Assembly (NCBI GenBank): GCA_023489135.1
Contig: JAMDCE010000208.1
Coordinates: 1 to 10,550 of the forward strand
Reading direction: 5' to 3'
Length of the DNA: 10,550 nt
DNA from: Chloroflexota bacterium
Lineage (GTDB): Bacteria; Chloroflexota; Chloroflexia; JAMDCE01
In this document: one piece after another, positions 9,166 through 10,550 of the stretch
Numbering within the stretch: position 1 is the first letter of the stretch
How the letters are laid out: the number at the start of each line of letters is the position of its first letter
Position numbers and translations under genes: made by a program
Notes under the pieces: model-generated
Told to the model about the DNA's origin: nothing
Databases searched by the model: none
The model's input: the letters and a program-made list of their open reading frames with translations, nothing else

Positions 9166-10143
9166 ATGAGACAGATACTTATGAGAGAGGCTTTGAGGGA
9201 GGCCCTGGCGGAGGAAATGGCCCGAGATGATTCGGTCTTCGTGATGGGAGAAGACATCGGCCGCCCTTTTGGCGGGGTTGATAAGATCACGCTCGGTCTT
9301 TGGGACAGGTTTGGCGACGAGCGGGTGCGCAATACCCCGATTTCGGAGAATGCCATCGTGGGATCAGCTCTGGGCGCAGCCCTGGCGGGAATGCGTCCAG
9401 TAGTGGAGATAATGTACTTCGACTTCATTGCTCAGGCGATGGACCAGGTGGTTAATCAGGCGGCCAAGCTCAGGTACATGTCCGGCGGCCAAGTGAAAGT
9501 CCCGATGGTCATCAGGACCCAATCTGGTCCGGGGCGGTCTGCCGCGGCCCAGCACTCCCAATGCTTGGAGGCCTGGTTTGTCCACGTGCCGGGATTGAAG
9601 GTGGTGATGCCTTCCAACGGTTATGATGGCAAGGGCCTGCTCAAATCCGCCATCAGAGACGACAATCCCGTCATCTTCCTGGAGCACAAGCTTCTCTATA
9701 ACACTTCCTGTGCCGTGCCGGAAGAAGAGTATCTGATCCCGTTGGGCCAGGCTGAGGTGAAGCGCCAAGGGACAGATGTAACCATCGTCGCGATGGGTAT
9801 GACAGTGCCGAAGTCTCTTAAGGCGGCTGAAGTGCTGGCCGGGAAAGGGATCGAGGCCGAGGTTATTGACCTCCGCACTCTTTCACCATTCGACAAGGAC
9901 ACGATTCTTGAATCGGTGAAGAAGACAGGCCGGTTGGTGATCACTCACGAAGCAGTGGGGCCCTGCAGCGTCAGCGCCGAGATTTCGGCGGTGGTCGTGA
10001 ATGAGGCCTTTGACTATCTGGATGCTCCTATTGAGCGAGTCACTAGCTTGTTCACCCCTCTTGCTTTTGCGCCGGAGTTGCAGAATCATACTGTGCCCGG
10101 TCCTGAGAGAATTGTTGGAGCCGTAGAGCGGCTGTGCGCCTAG
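9166..10143 (+). CDS. pdhB: 2-oxoacid dehydrogenase (pyruvate/acetoin type) E1 component, beta subunit
   Basis: A 325-residue transketolase-like beta subunit of a thiamine-diphosphate E1 enzyme, which together with E1-alpha decarboxylates a 2-oxoacid and acylates the lipoyl group of E2. Landmarks are RQILMREALREALAEEM, VFVMGEDIG (24-32), and NTPISENAIVG with the cofactor-activating Glu61. Further on are RPVVEIMYFDF (77-87), SGPGRSAAAQHSQ with His130, VVMPSNGYDGKGLL (146-159), and a C-terminal domain with DVTIVAMGMTV and IDLRTLSPFD. I chose ATG 9166 over the longer frame from GTG 9052. GGGGAG (9151-9156) lies 9 nt upstream, the family N-terminus starts there, and the extra 38 residues look non-coding. 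Pyruvate is the most common substrate, but acetoin or branched-chain oxoacids are possible. No E1-alpha, E2 or E3 gene adjoins it. Confidence 0.9.
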   Translation: MRQILMREALREALAEEMARDDSVFVMGEDIGRPFGGVDKITLGLWDRFGDERVRNTPISENAIVGSALGAALAGMRPVVEIMYFDFIAQAMDQVVNQAAKLRYMSGGQVKVPMVIRTQSGPGRSAAAQHSQCLEAWFVHVPGLKVVMPSNGYDGKGLLKSAIRDDNPVIFLEHKLLYNTSCAVPEEEYLIPLGQAEVKRQGTDVTIVAMGMTVPKSLKAAEVLAGKGIEAEVIDLRTLSPFDKDTILESVKKTGRLVITHEAVGPCSVSAEISAVVVNEAFDYLDAPIERVTSLFTPLAFAPELQNHTVPGPERIVGAVERLCA

Positions 10144-10263
10144 CTGATCTCCTCACTAGCGTGTTGGTGATGTAGGCGCCCTTGCCTGACTCCGCGTATA
10201 GAAACCTTGGTGGCCATATCTTCCCAGAAGATCCGCCGCACCTTCAGGGAAAGGTGATCGCCC
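10144..10263. other. Gap between E1-beta and the PAS gene
   Basis: No clear terminator or promoter with correct spacing is visible. TATAGA at 10197-10202 has no matching -35. Read-through from the E1-beta promoter into the PAS gene is therefore possible. Confidence 0.4.
10251..10257 (+). promoter_or_regulatory. SD deciding a TTG start for the PAS protein
   Basis: AAGGTGA matches the anti-SD well and ends 6 nt before TTG 10264. That TTG is the only standard start in frame between the stop at 10255-10257 and ATG 10420, which already lies inside the PAS domain. Confidence 0.6.
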
Positions 10264-10550
10264 TTGGCAAACAAGAATGCGTCCCTCGGTTTCACCGAGG
10301 ACTCTCCAACACAATGTGGGGAGAGTATTCCTCCAACCACCAGGATTGACGCTCACCACCCCGGCGATCAATCAAGCCCTCCAGCCATCAACCTCGACTT
10401 TGAGTTCCTCCTGGAAGCGATGGGAGACGCCGTGAGCGTTATTGGCCGGAATTTCAGAACCATATGGGGCAACTCCGCCTTTTTTCAGCTCTACGGTGAT
10501 GTCGTCGGCGAGCACTGTTACGAAGCTTGCAAGAGACGCGAGACAGTCTG
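10264..10550 (+). CDS. PAS-domain signalling protein, N-terminus (partial, cut by right edge)
   Basis: Ninety-five codons are present before the window ends. Residues 1 to about 42 are polar and proline-rich with no recognisable fold. From about residue 43 the sequence reads as the start of a PAS sensor domain: a helix (LDFEFLLEAMGDAVSVI), a strand (GRNFRTIWGN), then NSAFFQLYG and the turn DVVGEHCYEACKRRETV. The Cys-Tyr-Glu-Ala-Cys pattern is common in PAS domains of bacterial histidine kinases and sigma54 activators, often followed by further cysteines. The output domain is outside the window, so kinase, diguanylate cyclase or transcription regulator all remain possible. The start is TTG at 10264 behind AAGGTGA. 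A strong inverted repeat lies 20 nt into the coding region. It follows the E1-beta gene in the same direction. Confidence 0.75.
   Translation, partial: MANKNASLGFTEDSPTQCGESIPPTTRIDAHHPGDQSSPPAINLDFEFLLEAMGDAVSVIGRNFRTIWGNSAFFQLYGDVVGEHCYEACKRRETV
10281..10302 (+). other. Strong hairpin in the first codons of the PAS gene
   Basis: CCTCGGT (10284-10290), loop TTC, ACCGAGG (10294-10300) is a perfect 7-bp stem. It extends by two pairs (GT/AC) across a bulged C at 10283. No T-tract follows, so it is not a classical terminator. It may affect translation of the TTG-started gene or stabilise the 3' end of the E1-beta mRNA. Confidence 0.5.

Noticed and set aside
10144..10371. Minus-strand frames in the gap after E1-beta
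   Set aside because: They overlap the start of the PAS gene, lack SD sites and show no domain. The + strand frame has a convincing PAS sequence.

Overview
The window comes from a moderately GC-rich bacterial chromosome. It has good sigma70-type promoters, clear Shine-Dalgarno (SD) sites and several GTG or TTG starts. The gene set suggests an anaerobic or facultative fermenter that turns acetyl-CoA into acetate with an ADP-forming acetyl-CoA synthetase. My best guess at lineage is Chloroflexota or a similar deep-branching group. It rests only on the look of the enolase and the ACD/DRTGG pair and has not been tested against any database.

Layout. At the left edge is the tail of a type II antitoxin overlapping a complete RelE/ParE-like toxin (1-436). 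A promoter at 573-601 drives gpmI (643-2217, + strand). gpmI converges on a minus-strand run of three genes, read right to left: an ADP-forming acyl-CoA synthetase (6849-4756), a stand-alone BioD-like/DRTGG protein (4694-3621) and enolase (3561-2239). A 213-bp divergent region (6850-7062) carries a promoter for each direction. To its right on the + strand are pncC/cinA-C (7063-7559, frame broken at about 7138), an M16 zinc peptidase (7582-8859), a promoter and structured leader (8964-9165), an E1-beta subunit of a 2-oxoacid dehydrogenase (9166-10143) and the start of a PAS-domain signalling protein (10264 to the edge).

How the genes fit together. gpmI and eno catalyse consecutive steps of lower glycolysis (3-PG to 2-PG to PEP). 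An E1-beta protein of this type would help turn pyruvate into acetyl-CoA, and the ACD enzyme would recover ATP while releasing acetate. The DRTGG protein resembles the regulatory N-terminal part of long phosphotransacetylases but has no transacetylase domain, so it may be a sensor or partner for the ACD. Pyruvate kinase, E1-alpha, E2 and E3 are not in the window.

Notable points. (1) Telomere-like GGGTTAGGG tracts run through the stop codons of gpmI, eno and the DRTGG gene. In all three they are G-rich on the coding strand, and the first two can pair into one hairpin between the convergent genes. (2) pncC lacks one base in the Glu codon just before its catalytic Ser motif. (3) E1-beta has no adjacent E1-alpha but has its own promoter and a leader with two mutually exclusive hairpins. 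(4) The gpmI and pncC promoters share an almost identical 15-bp core. I see no strong evidence for a wholly new multi-gene system. The G-tract stop-codon repeats are the least explained signal.
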